From: Viscum album
Lineage: Eukaryota; Streptophyta; Magnoliopsida; Santalales; Viscaceae
Direction of reading: 5' to 3'
Assembly: GCA_963277665.1 (NCBI GenBank)
Contig: CAUJRU010000139.1
Span: forward strand, 868,001-932,000
DNA length: 64,000 nucleotides
The first letter of the stretch is position 1. The number at the start of each line of letters is the position of its first letter. A program made the position numbers and the translations under genes. Shown here one piece after another: positions 10,505 to 21,612 of this stretch. The notes beneath the pieces were generated by a model. It saw only the letters and a list, made by a program, of their open reading frames with translations. It was not told the DNA's origin and made no database searches.

Positions 10505-11240
10505 TCCTTGATTTCTCCCAACATTTTCGAAGAAGTCCCTCCAAAAAATTTCCAAGAGAAAGTGGATAAACACAAACTCAAATATGATATTTAGGAGCAT
10601 GAAGATATGGAGAAAGATCTATAAGGAAAAATGAATTGGATAACTGTATATTTTCAAGCACCATCAGAGCAATCTAATCCTGAACTAGAAGATGAGCCAC
10701 TTGTCTTCCCTGATATACTAGTAGAGGCCAAGGAGGAAGGATATCCTAGCAAGATACATATAGGAGATAAATAAGAACTAGATGAATTTTTGAATGAATG
10801 TGAGTAACTAATTGATCTCCCCAAACCTTAAAAGGAAGAGTAACCATCACCATTAAAGGAAGACACCAACAATGTGGTGGAATTTGAAGTAAAGATGGAG
10901 GATCCTAACTACCTACCTCCACTTGACACCATCTGACTCCAATAGGTCCTCACCACAAAAGAAGAGATTAAAACTGAACCAATTAAGAAAGTTGATCCTT
11001 TCTTATATTCTATATTTTATAATTTTATTGAAACTGATTTGTGCATCAATCCCTACAATTGTGATTATCCAAATTTAGACAATCTTTTTAATGCCTTATC
11101 CAGGGATGGAGAAATTGAAAATTATCTTATTGAGGATCACATGGAGCATCCTGATTTCAATTAGCATGAATTTGAGGAATCCCATGAGAAAATCCAAGTT
11201 GTTGATCCTAAAGAAACAAAAAGAGGCTTATCATAATTTA
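10505..11240 (+). pseudogene. Decayed coding remnant, unknown
   Basis: One plus-strand frame (codons in phase with gag aag tcc at about 10,530) stays readable for over 200 codons with several TAG/TAA interruptions. It shows acidic, proline-containing sequence such as EDEPLVFPDILVEAKEEG and a later stretch with NPYNCDYPNLDNLFNA. Composition and patchy stops suggest a former polyprotein part, possibly a retroelement gag or linker region. I recognise no catalytic motif and assign no function. A gggga-containing purine run at about 12,671-12,678, beyond the CACTA insertion, could be a polypurine tract of the same element; that link is speculative. Confidence 0.3.
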
Positions 11241-11802
11241 GGGGATAAATTACTTATTAAAAATTAAAATTAAAATTTTATTCAAGTAAAAATACATGTT
11301 TACTTCACCTTTGATCATTCAATTCATGCAGCCTATGAGAATTAAACACTAGAAGAGAAATATGAGGTTTCAAAAGTAGAAACTAAAGAGGTGGATGATC
11401 CATACTTTATCCTACCCCTTCCATACAATCTATAATAATTGTGAAGGGGGAGGATATGGTATACTCTATCCATGGGTCATTCCTCAACAAGAAGGATGAA
11501 GCATAAGTAGGAAAAAGCCACATGTGCTGGTTCAAATAAAATAATCTCACTACTGGAAAAACTACATATACCCACAGTTAAAAACCGTGGGTATAGCCCC
11601 CAAAACCATGGGTATATCCTATACCCAAAGTTTTGGGAACCATGGGGATGAGTGGCATCGGTATTGGGGTATTAAGATATCCCCACAGTTTGACAAACCG
11701 TGGGTAATTTTTTTCCAAAGTGTCAAACCATCCTCTACGCTGTCAATGGCTTCTCCCCATGGTTTAAAAATCGTGGGTAAAAATATTAGAAATACGCAAC
11801 CA

Positions 11803-12146
11803 CAAGGTCTTGAACTCGCATCATCCCGCGACCTGACAAATTATTCCAATGGGCGTAACCACTTCAGCCAATGTATTTTTATGATTATATATCTATATTC
11901 CTAAATATATATTAATCATTGACCGTATTTCGAAAAAAAGAAACCAGCAGGTTTCGAACCTGCGTCTGCCGCAACATTCTTACAGTGCTTAACCAACTAA
12001 GATGACTCGACTTTACCAATTCAAATTTGTATTTTTAATAATATACTAATCCCCATGTCAGTATTAAAAAAAATAATCCAGCGGGGTTGGATACCACAAC
12101 TGCTATAACAAATGCGTAACACCTAACCAACAAAGCCGCAACATTA
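11803..12146 (-). repeat. Three tRNA-like modules, 134-bp tandem
   Basis: Read on the minus strand, three modules each have an A-box-like and a B-box-like sequence. A-box positions are 11,859-11,870 (TGGCTGAAGTGG, fits TRGYNNARNNGG), 11,993-12,004 and 12,127-12,138, exactly 134 bp apart. B-box-like positions are 11,806-11,817 (GTTCAAGAC), 11,950-11,960 (GTTCGAAAC, fits GWTCRANNC) and about 12,082-12,094 (degenerate). No acceptor-stem pairing or intact anticodon loop is evident, so these are not functional tRNA genes. They may be captured tRNA-related sequence amplified inside the transposon. Confidence 0.6.
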
Positions 12147-12254
12147 ATTTGTTTATAAATTTATATCAACTTAAATATATTAGTTTAAATCGTTGGTATA
12201 AATTTTCCAACCAAATTTTTTTTGTTTTCCCGCGTCTTTTTTTTCCGCCATAAT

Positions 12255-12590
12255 TTGGGTAAGCTATCCCTATGGTTCTAAAAAACCGCGGGGATAGGCC
12301 TTTGAAAAAAATATTTATCCCCGTGGTTTTTCAAAAACTGTGGGGATAGGCCTTCAAATAAATACCTATACCGACGGTTTTACAAAACCGTGGGTATAAG
12401 CGTTCAAAAAAAACTCTATCCCCACGGTTTTAGAAAAACCGTGGGAATAGGTGACCAATACCCACGGTTTTCCAGAACCGTGGGTATAGGTTCCCACACT
12501 GTACATATACCCACGGTTTAAGCAAACCGTGGGTATAGGGCGCCCCTATACCCACAGTTTTTTCCCAAAATCATGGGTGTATGTCTATTT
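12255..12590. repeat. CACTA subterminal hairpin repeats
   Basis: At least six near-palindromes of about 30 bp recur here, each with a cccacggttt-like arm and its complement aaaccgtggg around a short spacer. Known CACTA subterminal repeats bind the element's TNP1-type protein; these are the likely equivalents. Confidence 0.8.
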
Positions 12591-12603
12591 TCCAGTAGTG
12601 TCT

Positions 12604-14310
12604 ACATCCACAACCTAAATTTTGATAATATATGGTAATACCCTCTTGAGGTAGTAAAAATTAAGGTCCCACTTGGGGGATTATATGAAGATTTACCTTT
12701 ATTTTATTTCTATGAATTTAGATTTTAATTTCAGTTTTAGGAATTATTCAAACATGCACCCCACTCCCTCTTATATTTTTAATATTTAATGACATGAACC
12801 TTGTGATTAATTGAGTAATTTTATTTTATAGCTTTCTGATGGCACAATATTTTCCTCAAATAGTCAAGGAGGAAATAATACAAAAGATTCATGGGAAAAG
12901 AAGTTTACTTTTTATGTTCATCTTTTAAACTCCTTGCATTTTTTAAGAAAACATGTTTTGATATTTAAATTGGAAATTGCATTCACATGATTGAATTATG
13001 ATTTACATGACCAATCTAGGAGAACTAAGTTTATTAATAATCTTGTGATGATATGTTTTAGTTATTAATGAAATTTAATGAGTAAAATGAAGAACTAAAT
13101 GATTAAATTAAAACATGGAAATTAAAATGAGGACTTTTGATTTAGAGGAATTAGTTGATTATTTCAAATGAAATTTACCAACCATTTTTCATGATTTGAA
13201 TTTTTGAAATTCATATAATTGATTTTTAATCATGCCTTGAGTGATTTTCCAAAATCATATGTCCCATTCCAAATAGGATTTCTATAACAAGTACTTCCTA
13301 TTTTATTCTTGAGAATATTTCTTTAGTTATCTTGGTACATGTTACTGACCAGAACTTGAATTTGAATTTGTAAAAGATATGACTATGAAAAAACACATTT
13401 AAAATTATTTAGGAATATTTTTAAAATCCCTTATCCTTAAATACCACCTTTACATTAATCCTTTTTTATCCTGTAGAAACCATGAATGACCTTGTTAGGT
13501 ATGAGCCATGTTTAAATCCATTTTTATCCATTCTTACTCTCCACTTAGTATTTTCATAAAATTTTAATGTTGATGTGTTGGGGTGAATGGATTCATGGTA
13601 AAATTTATAATATAAATTATAAGGAAAGAAAGTATGAGCTGCTTCTTGTGAGAATATATTAAGGTTGTTGATCCATTCACAATACTTCATTGTTTACCCC
13701 ACTTGAATTTTAAAAAGGAAAATGACTAAAAGAACCAAAAAAATGTGAAAAATGGGTTATGATTTTGGAAAACCAAAAATTACCATTACTAGACCTATTA
13801 TGTTTATCATATATGGTTAGGTGGTAGATTATAGGTTGATTCTAAGCATAACTTTTGAAAAGTAATAAAAATTAAAAGGATATTTGAAAAAAATAGTATA
13901 AAAGTAAGAGAAAATTTTAAGAGGGTACTCAAATCATTCATTATTATTAATTTGATCGTGAAATTTACTTTGTGTTTTGGGAAGTGGGATTTGTTACAAT
14001 CATAAGGGGATAATTTCATTGGGATTTTAATTTTGATATCATGCACTTTTCTTTAAGAGATAAACCTCCTCCTTGAGCCTTAATTTTAAAACATCAATTT
14101 TTACTAACCATAAGCCTTATATTCATTGGGACCTTCAAGTAAATTCTACATGATTTTATTTTCCATTTCTACTTACAAAGTAGTTAAAAGAGTTCATTTA
14201 CAAGACTATGTATAAAAAGCATGTTCTCATGATATGAATATAGATCCAATTGAATTGCATCATGATTTATGAGAGAAAAAGGTTCAATTTTGGGTAATTG
14301 AAATTTCTTT
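12604..14310. other. Unassigned AT-rich DNA
   Basis: No domain is recognised. A purine run with the stretch cttgggggatta at about 12,670-12,681 looks like a retroelement polypurine tract but has no partner. Minus-strand open frames at 13,466-13,690 and 13,807-14,046 are short and AT-biased with no motif; I do not call them genes. Confidence 0.25.
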
Positions 14311-15365
14311 TATAAATAATAATTTCATGCATGTTTAAAATTTTTATTCCACCACCATCATCCATTATTTTTCTTCTTATTTTTATTTTTATTTGAATTA
14401 TTTGAATTATTATTATTATTATTATTTAAAAATTATATTTTATTTTATTCCTTTCTTCTTATTTATTTTATTCTCTCTCTCTCATCCCAACTATTTTTAT
14501 TTTCATTCTCTTCTTTCTGTCATCCACTATTATTTTTTAAATTTTTTATTTATTATTTATCCTTTACTTCCATATTTCACCAACGTGATCTCTTACTTCA
14601 GATAATGGGATGCTGACCTGAGGCTTGGCTCAGGGGATGTCAAGGTGTTCTTGATTGTTTCTTGATGTTTATTTTAAATTAGTGGTAAATTTGAGTAGAA
14701 TTCAAAGGTGGGGATAATTTCCCCGGTGTGCTGAATTCCCCTAATGACATATAACTCAATCTATTTATATTCTTTTTTTAAACTCTTTTCCCTATCTTCA
14801 TTGGATTAATCTTTACACAACAAAGTTGAGCGAGTCAATGGATGAAGTGGAATCGAAATAGTCAGGTCCTGGAACATGGAACACATCATACCAAGATGTT
14901 TCATCCGCCTTGATTAAAGGATGAGGTGTAATTGAGATTTATTAGGCTATCAAAGATTCCAAAATTTATAAATTAAAAAGAATAGTAATTAAATATGATA
15001 TTTCATGTTTGAATTATCAAAATAAAACCAAAAACATAAAGGAGAATAATGATTTAACCCAAAACCAAAACTAAAGACAAGACCTTTCCTTCTAAACTCA
15101 TTATATTTAGATTTTCATGTTTGTTTAAATTTGAATTATTATACTACATGTCATTTCAAAAGTAATCAAAAACCCAAAAATATTTATCATTGTTTTCATA
15201 AAATAGAAAACAAAAAAAAAAGAAGTAGTTTAGGTGGATTAAATAAAGTAGGTGAAAATAAATGAGAAGTTCCTTAGGTGAGATTGAGATGACCCTTGTC
15301 AGCCATTGTGCTTCACTATGAAAAATAATTTACTTTTTCCACACCCCATGATAGGCATGCATCAG
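14311..15365 (+). repeat. 1 kb dispersed repeat, copy 2
   Basis: This is a direct copy of 6,390-7,460 with the same ordered landmarks, including an ATT microsatellite (14,406-14,426), gatctctta near 14,587 and gataatggga near 14,601. Both copies have diverged strongly. The right edge is close to the gcatgcatcagcagg stretch at 15,355. Confidence 0.65.
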
Positions 15366-15660
15366 CAGGCCACCAAAAATGAAGAAGCCCCTATCATCTT
15401 GATCTTGACAGACTAAATATTGAATACCTTTCCTAGAACCTCTCCATGATTAGAAGTTAATCTCACAATAATCCCAAAATATACTAATTCATCACCATAT
15501 ATGGACACCATATCCATATCTCTAATAAATGTGGTCAACATTCATTTTTACACAAATTAATTTTTAGAATAAATCTACATTATTGTTGAGAGAAACTCCT
15601 ATATTAATGAAAATCAAAACCTCTCAATTAATTAATTTATCAATTCAAAATAATGTGATG
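15366..15660. repeat. Repeat related to 954-1,145
   Basis: The shared order is agaagttaatctcac, a ccatatatggacaccat-like block, aataaatg(t/c)ggtcaacattcat, and gagaaactcc…attaatga. In this place it directly follows the 1 kb repeat, whereas near the left end of the window the two lie about 5 kb apart. The element type is unknown. Confidence 0.5.
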
Positions 15661-16440
15661 AATCCCAATAGAATCGAATACATTTCAATCTGACAAATGG
15701 TGTTTTTGTTATGAATCAAAGTGTGTGGTTTCAATTTAAAAGTGACATTTGTATTCAAAACATATGCCAGTCACTAAAAATCAAGGAAACACACTCAAAT
15801 TGTCTTGATACTTTAGTAAAATAATCCATAAGTCAGTTTTGATGTGTAAGAATTAATTTCATGACAATATGACACATGGTGTTCCCAACCTCACTTAAAG
15901 TGTATGGTTTTAGTTTAAAAGTGACATTTTAGTTTAAAACATGCATCAATCACTGAAAACCAATAAAAATCACTCATAATGTCTTGATAATTTATGAAAA
16001 CAATTCACAAGTCACTTATGACTTTTATGAATCAACCACACTTCAATCTGACACATTGTGTCCCCAATGTGACTCAAAGTGCATGTTTTAAGTTTAAAAG
16101 TGACATTTTAGTCCAAAATATGAATCACTCACTGAAAACTGAGAAAAAATTATGTATATTGTATTGATATTTTAGGAAAATTACCCATTAGTCATTTTTG
16201 ACTTGTAATAATTAAACGCACATCAATCCAACACACAGTGTGACCGGTATGACTAAATGTGCATGTTTTTATTTAAAGTTGAAATTTTAGTTAAACATAT
16301 GAATCACACACTCAAAACTGATCAAATTCACTCTGAATGTCTTGATAATTTAGGAAAATGATCCATAAATCATTTTTTGTGCAGGAATCAACCATATGTT
16401 AAAATGAAATAAGTTCAAATTTTTAGTTTAAAAGTGAAAT
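15661..16440 (+). repeat. Tandem array, 179-180 bp period
   Basis: The landmark tgacacatggtgt and variants begin at 15,691, 15,870, 16,049 and 16,229. Each is followed by a gt(g/a)tggtttcaatttaaaagtgacatt-like block and by tgtcttgata…ttaggaaaa. About four and a half diverged copies are present and no open frame runs through them. The unit length is in the range of plant satellites, but the array is very short. It may instead be an internal repeat of a CACTA-type element ending at 17,098. Confidence 0.75.
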
Positions 16441-16800
16441 TTTATTAATGAATTATTATATCATGTTTATATTTAATTTATTGATTTATAGTATGTATTG
16501 TTTTTAATTACTGGTAAACTCTTATTTTTTCAATTTAGGGTGGTGTGTTCATAAATTGGTAGTGCGATTGGTCTCTTTTAAAAGGGGGTCCCTATGATAG
16601 CAGAATGCAGGGCCACCATGTTTTAATTTTTAATTTTTTGGAAAATGTGTTGTTTGTAATAAATTATACCTAATAATATAATTCTATTGTATTGAAATGT
16701 TTGTAATAAAAATTTATTTGAAATTAAATTGTTAATTGTGCTGTAAATTCATTAAAATGTTTGAAATTGTTTATAATTATAGTTTTTTTCAATGTGTTGT
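16441..16800. other. Possible terminal exon remnant
   Basis: An AT-rich tract ending in tttttcaatttag (16,527-16,539) looks like a splice acceptor. It is followed by about 90 bp of less AT-rich DNA and a return to AT-rich DNA. In position it could be the last exon of a gene inside a CACTA element, but no domain is visible. Confidence 0.2.
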
Positions 16801-17098
16801 ATATGTAGCAACATACTATTGGAACTTGTGTATTTATCAATGCTAAATATAGCACTAATAAAATGTACATTTACCAGTGCTAGAAATGGAACTAGTAAAA
16901 TTCAACTTTATTGGGGATAAAATATGCTCTAATAAAGGGAACCTTTCAATAAAAATTTTTACAATGTTGATGAAGTGTGTTTTTATGAGCCTTTTTTTAG
17001 CATTGAGAAAAGTGCCTAGATTTTAATGTTGATTAAAACATAATCACTTTTTTAGTGTCGATAATAGAAGTATTTATAGATGATAAAATCTTATAGTG
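16801..17098. mobile_element. CACTA-type right terminus
   Basis: The segment ends in cttatagtg; its reverse complement opens CACTATAAGATTTTATC, a CACTA-type terminal sequence. Before it lie several short palindromic subterminal units with tttaccagtgcta and agcactaataaa arms. A short variant starting CACTAATAAAATG at 16,853 with TAG on both sides (16,850-16,852 and 17,099-17,101) could mark a 246-bp miniature element, but similar units continue further left, so the left boundary is uncertain. Confidence 0.45.
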
Positions 17099-17750
17099 TA
17101 GCAGTGGTAGTTTATAATCCCAATCCCAATTCCAAAGTATAGGAATTATGTATTAAAATTCCTTAGATAGTGATATAGAGTCTCTGCATTTAAGAGGACC
17201 CTTTAGAGGTCATTAAAGATCAAGGTCAGATTAGGAATGGGTGAGATGTTAATAATGAAGGAAAAGATATAATTGTCTACGAAACCTCTACAAACTTGAT
17301 TCTACCATCTAAGGAGATGGTGGAAGGATAATTTATTATTCAATCCCCGAATGATGAAATCGATAAGATCTTTGAAAGATATATCTATTTTGACACCAAT
17401 GACTGACAATCAGCTTGGATCAACACTAAAAATTTAATTCTGCTCTGAGGCTTCAATGAAGGTAAAATCAATCTAGAAGAATATCATAAAATTTTGGACT
17501 ATATGGAATCCCTCTTCAATTATATCAATCAAAAAGATACATAATGAGATAATTTTCATTTTGAATGGGATATAGAATGGTACTACTACATATTGAACTA
17601 TATTCAGGGCTCAAAATGACTATTATCAGAGCTAAAAAGCAGTGACAATCAAAGCACCCTAAAAATACTATTCCATTCATCAATGCTAAAAAAAATCACT
17701 GATAAATTTCATCATTATCAACACTTTTTCTAACATTGATAAGGATTTCC
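17099..17750 (+). other. Coding-like remnant and CACTA repeats
   Basis: At about 17,310-17,680 one plus-strand frame is readable with a few stops, including stretches like ERYIYFDTND and NLEEYHKILDYMESLFNY. It could be an old gag-like or transposase remnant; I do not recognise it. From about 17,650 to 17,750 the DNA has short units (catcaatgctaaa, cactgataaa, aacattgataag) like the subterminal repeats at 16,801-17,098. These continue on the far side of element A, so element A is inserted in this repeat. Confidence 0.35.
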
Positions 17751-19201
17751 TGTAACACTCGATACTTTTATGTGAAATATTTTGTTTTTATGTTATATAA
17801 ATCATCAAAGGAATCTTTCACTAATACTGGCTTGACTTGCTTTACACGCAACCGCGACCTTCCTCGACAGCTTGTGTCGTACGCAATACAGAGTTTCACT
17901 AAACAATGATATGCTATTAAAATATTATTAAAACTAGCCATTATGAATAGTAATAACCAATTTTTGAAATTTTATAAATTTTATTTTTCAAAATGGACTT
18001 CATTTTTGGATTCGGAATATCGAAATTAGCCTAGGGTAAAATTTTGGTATTTTTCTGAAAAATTTCAATTTTTGATGAATAGTGAAACCACTAAGTGGTA
18101 GTTAAAAAACTGAATTTTTCATAAAACTGAATTTTACCGCTTCTGTGAGTGGAATTTCGAAAATCCGGGAGACACAGTTGATGTTAGTAAGTAAAATGTG
18201 GTTCAATGAGATGAATTTTTTTGGTGAATAGTAACTTTTTACTTTTTTTTACCACGGTTAAAAGTAAATAGGGTAATTAAGGGTAAAATTGATATTATTA
18301 TTACCCTAACACATGTACTAATTCTATTGGACAAATTTAATTCGACCAAAAACAACCTTAGGAATAAAATATGACCATTTAGGCCCACTTGGATTAGATT
18401 AGGACATTTATTATTAATTTATTTAAAGAAGGGTTAAAATAGTTAAAATCAATGTTTAATATGTAAATCATTTTTAATATGGGGTTATACATAAGATAAA
18501 TTATACTATAAATATTCATTAGAAATATAAATCTATTTCCTACATAATGGTATTTTATTTTTAATTTTTAGACATTAAATAATTTAATTTATTTATGACA
18601 CAACGATGATGCAGTAATTATCTTATTAAGGAAATATTGACATAATTGATGTTATAAATACCCAAATAAATGTAATTTGAGACTTTTTATGAATTAAAAT
18701 AATTTTCTAGGTTAATATGACATGTTAGTATTGATTTAATTAACTTTTTTTGAACTAATAATTCTGTTATTATTTTCACAAAAATCAATTACTAAATAGT
18801 GTCAAAATTGACATAAAATAGTTTTTAAAACAAATATTATATTATTAATTGTTATTTTATTCCTAAAAATCTGATGTTAGACCAAATGACTTATATAATG
18901 TTATATATATTAATAATAAACAACTTTTGGTTCGTTTGGCTTGATATGATATGTTTATTAACCTTATAGTGTAAGAAAACACGAATACACGGTAAAAGTT
19001 AAATTATCTAACTTAAAGTTAAATCTAAATGATAAGGTTAATATTGATACCTAAACTTGTCTAAATTGTATTGGATGAGAGGATTTAGACCCCTACCCAC
19101 CTTATCTTCTAAATATATCAATTCGGAGCTATTAAAAACCGAATTTGACCTTATAATAAAATAATATTTTTAGTTATTCCAAAGGTGCCCCTCTCCTCCC
19201 T

Positions 19202-19208
19202 TATAAAA
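19202..19208 (+). promoter_or_regulatory. Element A LTR TATA box
   Basis: TATAAAA lies within ccttataaaagggcacc and is followed by a C-rich pyrimidine tract, typical of the U3/R boundary of a plant LTR. The 3' LTR has the same site at 27,580-27,586. Confidence 0.7.
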
Positions 19209-19548
19209 GGGCACCTCCTCCCCCTCTTCCTCACACCACTTTGAGACTTCAAGATCGGCCAAACCCTGACAATTTATCCTCTCCACTTCCCTAGAAACAT
19301 CCTAGAGGTTTTGGTCGTCTTAAAAGACCTATTTTAGTGCCCTAAAAAGAGGTCTCAAAGAAGCACTTCAAAGAAGAGGTAATGTCCGCTACCGATTCTT
19401 TCATCTTTATTTATTCTTCCACTTATTCTTCTTTAGTTTTTTCATTATGAAGTAAAAAAATCAGTATCACTCACATACTGATATGTTATTATAAGTATAA
19501 AACAACCCTATTTCACCATCTATCCATCCTACGGAAAATGAAATCACC

Positions 19549-19770
19549 GCGCGTGTGTACGTACGGAATACCGTCTCCACGCCGTGGTGTAATCTATTTT
19601 CCACCACCACCTTACTTGGATGGGTATAATGGTGTAAATAATGACTATATATGACTATTATAAAGTTATATTGATTCTAAAATAGTATAAATACACTCCA
19701 ATACAATTCCATGATCATAGGAACGATATCATCACTCGTGCGTACGTACGGAATACCGTCTCCACGATGT
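19549..19770 (+). promoter_or_regulatory. Duplicated GC-rich LTR motif
   Basis: A block reading cgtacggaataccgtctccacg, with flanking CpG-rich bases, occurs at 19,549-19,584 and 19,735-19,770, 186 bp apart. Both copies recur at matching places in the 3' LTR. They are downstream of the TATA box, inside AT-rich LTR sequence. A role in transcription or RNA processing is a guess. Confidence 0.5.
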
Positions 19771-21393
19771 GATGCGACTCGTTCTACATGATCTTCATAT
19801 CATAATGATTTTATAAATGAATTTAATGGATGAATATGATATATATTACACTAATACCATTGTGGAAATGAGGTATCTATAACCTAAATAGAATAATAAG
19901 AATTTATTCGATAAAACACGCATAAGAACAAAAAGTTATAAACACCCGAATAACAAGTAGCAATGAAATATTACTACTAAGAAGTTAATAATATGACTAT
20001 ATATGATATCATAACAATAATTATGATTCTGGAATAAGTAAATAACATTATTTAAATCATTATACAGGATGTTCGGACACTTACGAAGCAAATCGGACCT
20101 AAGGTAAGGGAAATATCACAATCTCATTTTTATCTGAGATTGTTTATACTTCGGATTTTACTGGGGTGTATTTTATAATCCACATCCATGTTTCCTCAAT
20201 ATGTAATATTATTTACATACACCTATAATTGTTTAAATCCAATTTTACCCTTTGGTGAGTTTTTAGTAAAAGATATGAAAGGAATCTTTTGTCATTTTTC
20301 GTACGAGGTACTTTTTGACTTTTCTGAAAAAAGTACGAGAAGAATGTTTTTTTAACTTATATGGCATGAATGGATTTTTAAAAAATAATTTCCAAGAAGC
20401 TTCCTTTACAAGTTTTCAAGTTTTTTTTAATCAACTTATTTTAGATTAAAAATTGTATGACATGTTAAGAAAGGAAAATGTTTTTGAATTTGAAAGGATA
20501 TTTTCCTCAAGAATGGAGTTCAAGTGTTTTATCAAAATTATTTTCCATCTAAGATAATATAGGGTTATGCTTTTATCCCTATTATTACTTTGATTTTATT
20601 ATGTTGTGATGGAATTATTTTTATGAATTCCTTTATCTTATATGAATTGTTTGATGATGTCACGATGTTTAAGATTCCCATTTTTATTACATGAGTTATG
20701 CAATGATGTATGATTTATGATTTTGTGGCACACATAAGAATGGTATAATTATGAGATGGGTGGGACTTATATCTCCCTCCAATGAATTGGGTAAAGATTT
20801 TATATCTCATGAGATAGACATGGATGGAACGGTAGGTTATACCGGTTCAGTGAAACAGGACTGAAAAGAGGAGTGAACTCGGTTCAGAAATGGACTTTAT
20901 CCACTAAGATAGTCTTGGCAATGAGTCTTGACTAATAAGAAATGATTCTCTATGATTATGTGTGTATGAAACAAAGTTTCATGTTTTATGTTATGATTAT
21001 TGGGATTCCATTTCACTACTATGATTTATCCCATGTTATGAAATTATGCTCTCTTTTGTAGGTTAAGATTTCCAAAAGTTATGTTCTTATGAAAATGATG
21101 TGATTGATATTTCTTTTGTTTACCCTTACTGAGCATTTGAGCTCACCTTTTTGTATGTTTTATTTCCCCAGGTCAGGAAGAAGGTTATTAAGTAAGATAT
21201 GCCAAAAGGGACTATAGATATGATGAAATAAATGGGAGACAGTGTAGACGCTTTATGAACCAGTTGTTTATGTTTCCCAGTTTCTAAATACACTATACCT
21301 ATACGGTCCTTTCGCGGTTTTTTTATATGTTGTAATAAGTATGCTTCAATTTTGAAGTATTAACAATGTATGTAAATTATGGGTTGTTATAGT

Positions 21394-21404
21394 TGGTATC
21401 AGAG
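21394..21404 (+). other. Element A primer binding site
   Basis: TGGTATCAGAG lies two bases after the 5' LTR. It is complementary to the 3' end of plant initiator methionine tRNA, the usual primer for minus-strand DNA synthesis in this lineage. Confidence 0.9.
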
Positions 21405-21612
21405 GAAAGGTATAGTCAACCTTTGGAAACTAGGATGTAAAAGCCTTAGTAGAACCCTAAGGATAAGTCTAATCATAGAACACAATCTTAGTGTTTTAGA
21501 AATGGCCATGAATAACCTAGTATAAGACCTTAAGTGTGAAATTTTATTCTTGATTATGTGGTTTTCCTATTATAATTAGTTTTGTTCACACTATTCTTCT
21601 TGGTTTTAGTCA

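Larger units (their letters stand above)
11548..12600. mobile_element. Non-autonomous CACTA transposon
   Basis: The element opens with CACTACTGGAAAA at 11,548 and closes with TTTTCCAGTAGTG ending at 12,600, perfect terminal inverted repeats. It is flanked by the 3-bp target duplication TCT (11,545-11,547 and 12,601-12,603). Subterminal regions carry palindromic units of the type acccacggttt-N-aaaccgtgggta: about four on the left (to 11,780) and about seven on the right (from 12,255). Termini, 3-bp duplication and subterminal repeats define the CACTA/En-Spm superfamily. It is 1,053 bp and encodes no transposase, so movement would need TNP1/TNP2 proteins in trans. It interrupts the remnant region that begins at 10,505. 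Confidence 0.93.
17751..21391 (+). repeat. Element A 5' LTR
   Basis: The LTR opens with TGTAACACTCG and closes with GTTATA, so the usual CA end is replaced by TA; the 3' LTR also ends in TA. It contains the core promoter near 19,202, a duplicated GC-rich motif at 19,549-19,584 and 19,735-19,770, and a terminal stretch running into the primer site two bases later. In the first 250 or so aligned bases I count about 19 differences from the 3' LTR, many of them C/T or G/A, so the insertion is not recent. Confidence 0.95.

Noticed and set aside
11803..12146. Functional tRNA genes
   Set aside because: A- and B-box-like motifs are present, but no complete cloverleaf with a paired acceptor stem and anticodon loop could be formed by eye.
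16853..17098. A 246-bp miniature CACTA element with TAG duplication
   Set aside because: The left CACTA is one of several similar subterminal units, so the boundary may be chance; only the right terminus is kept.
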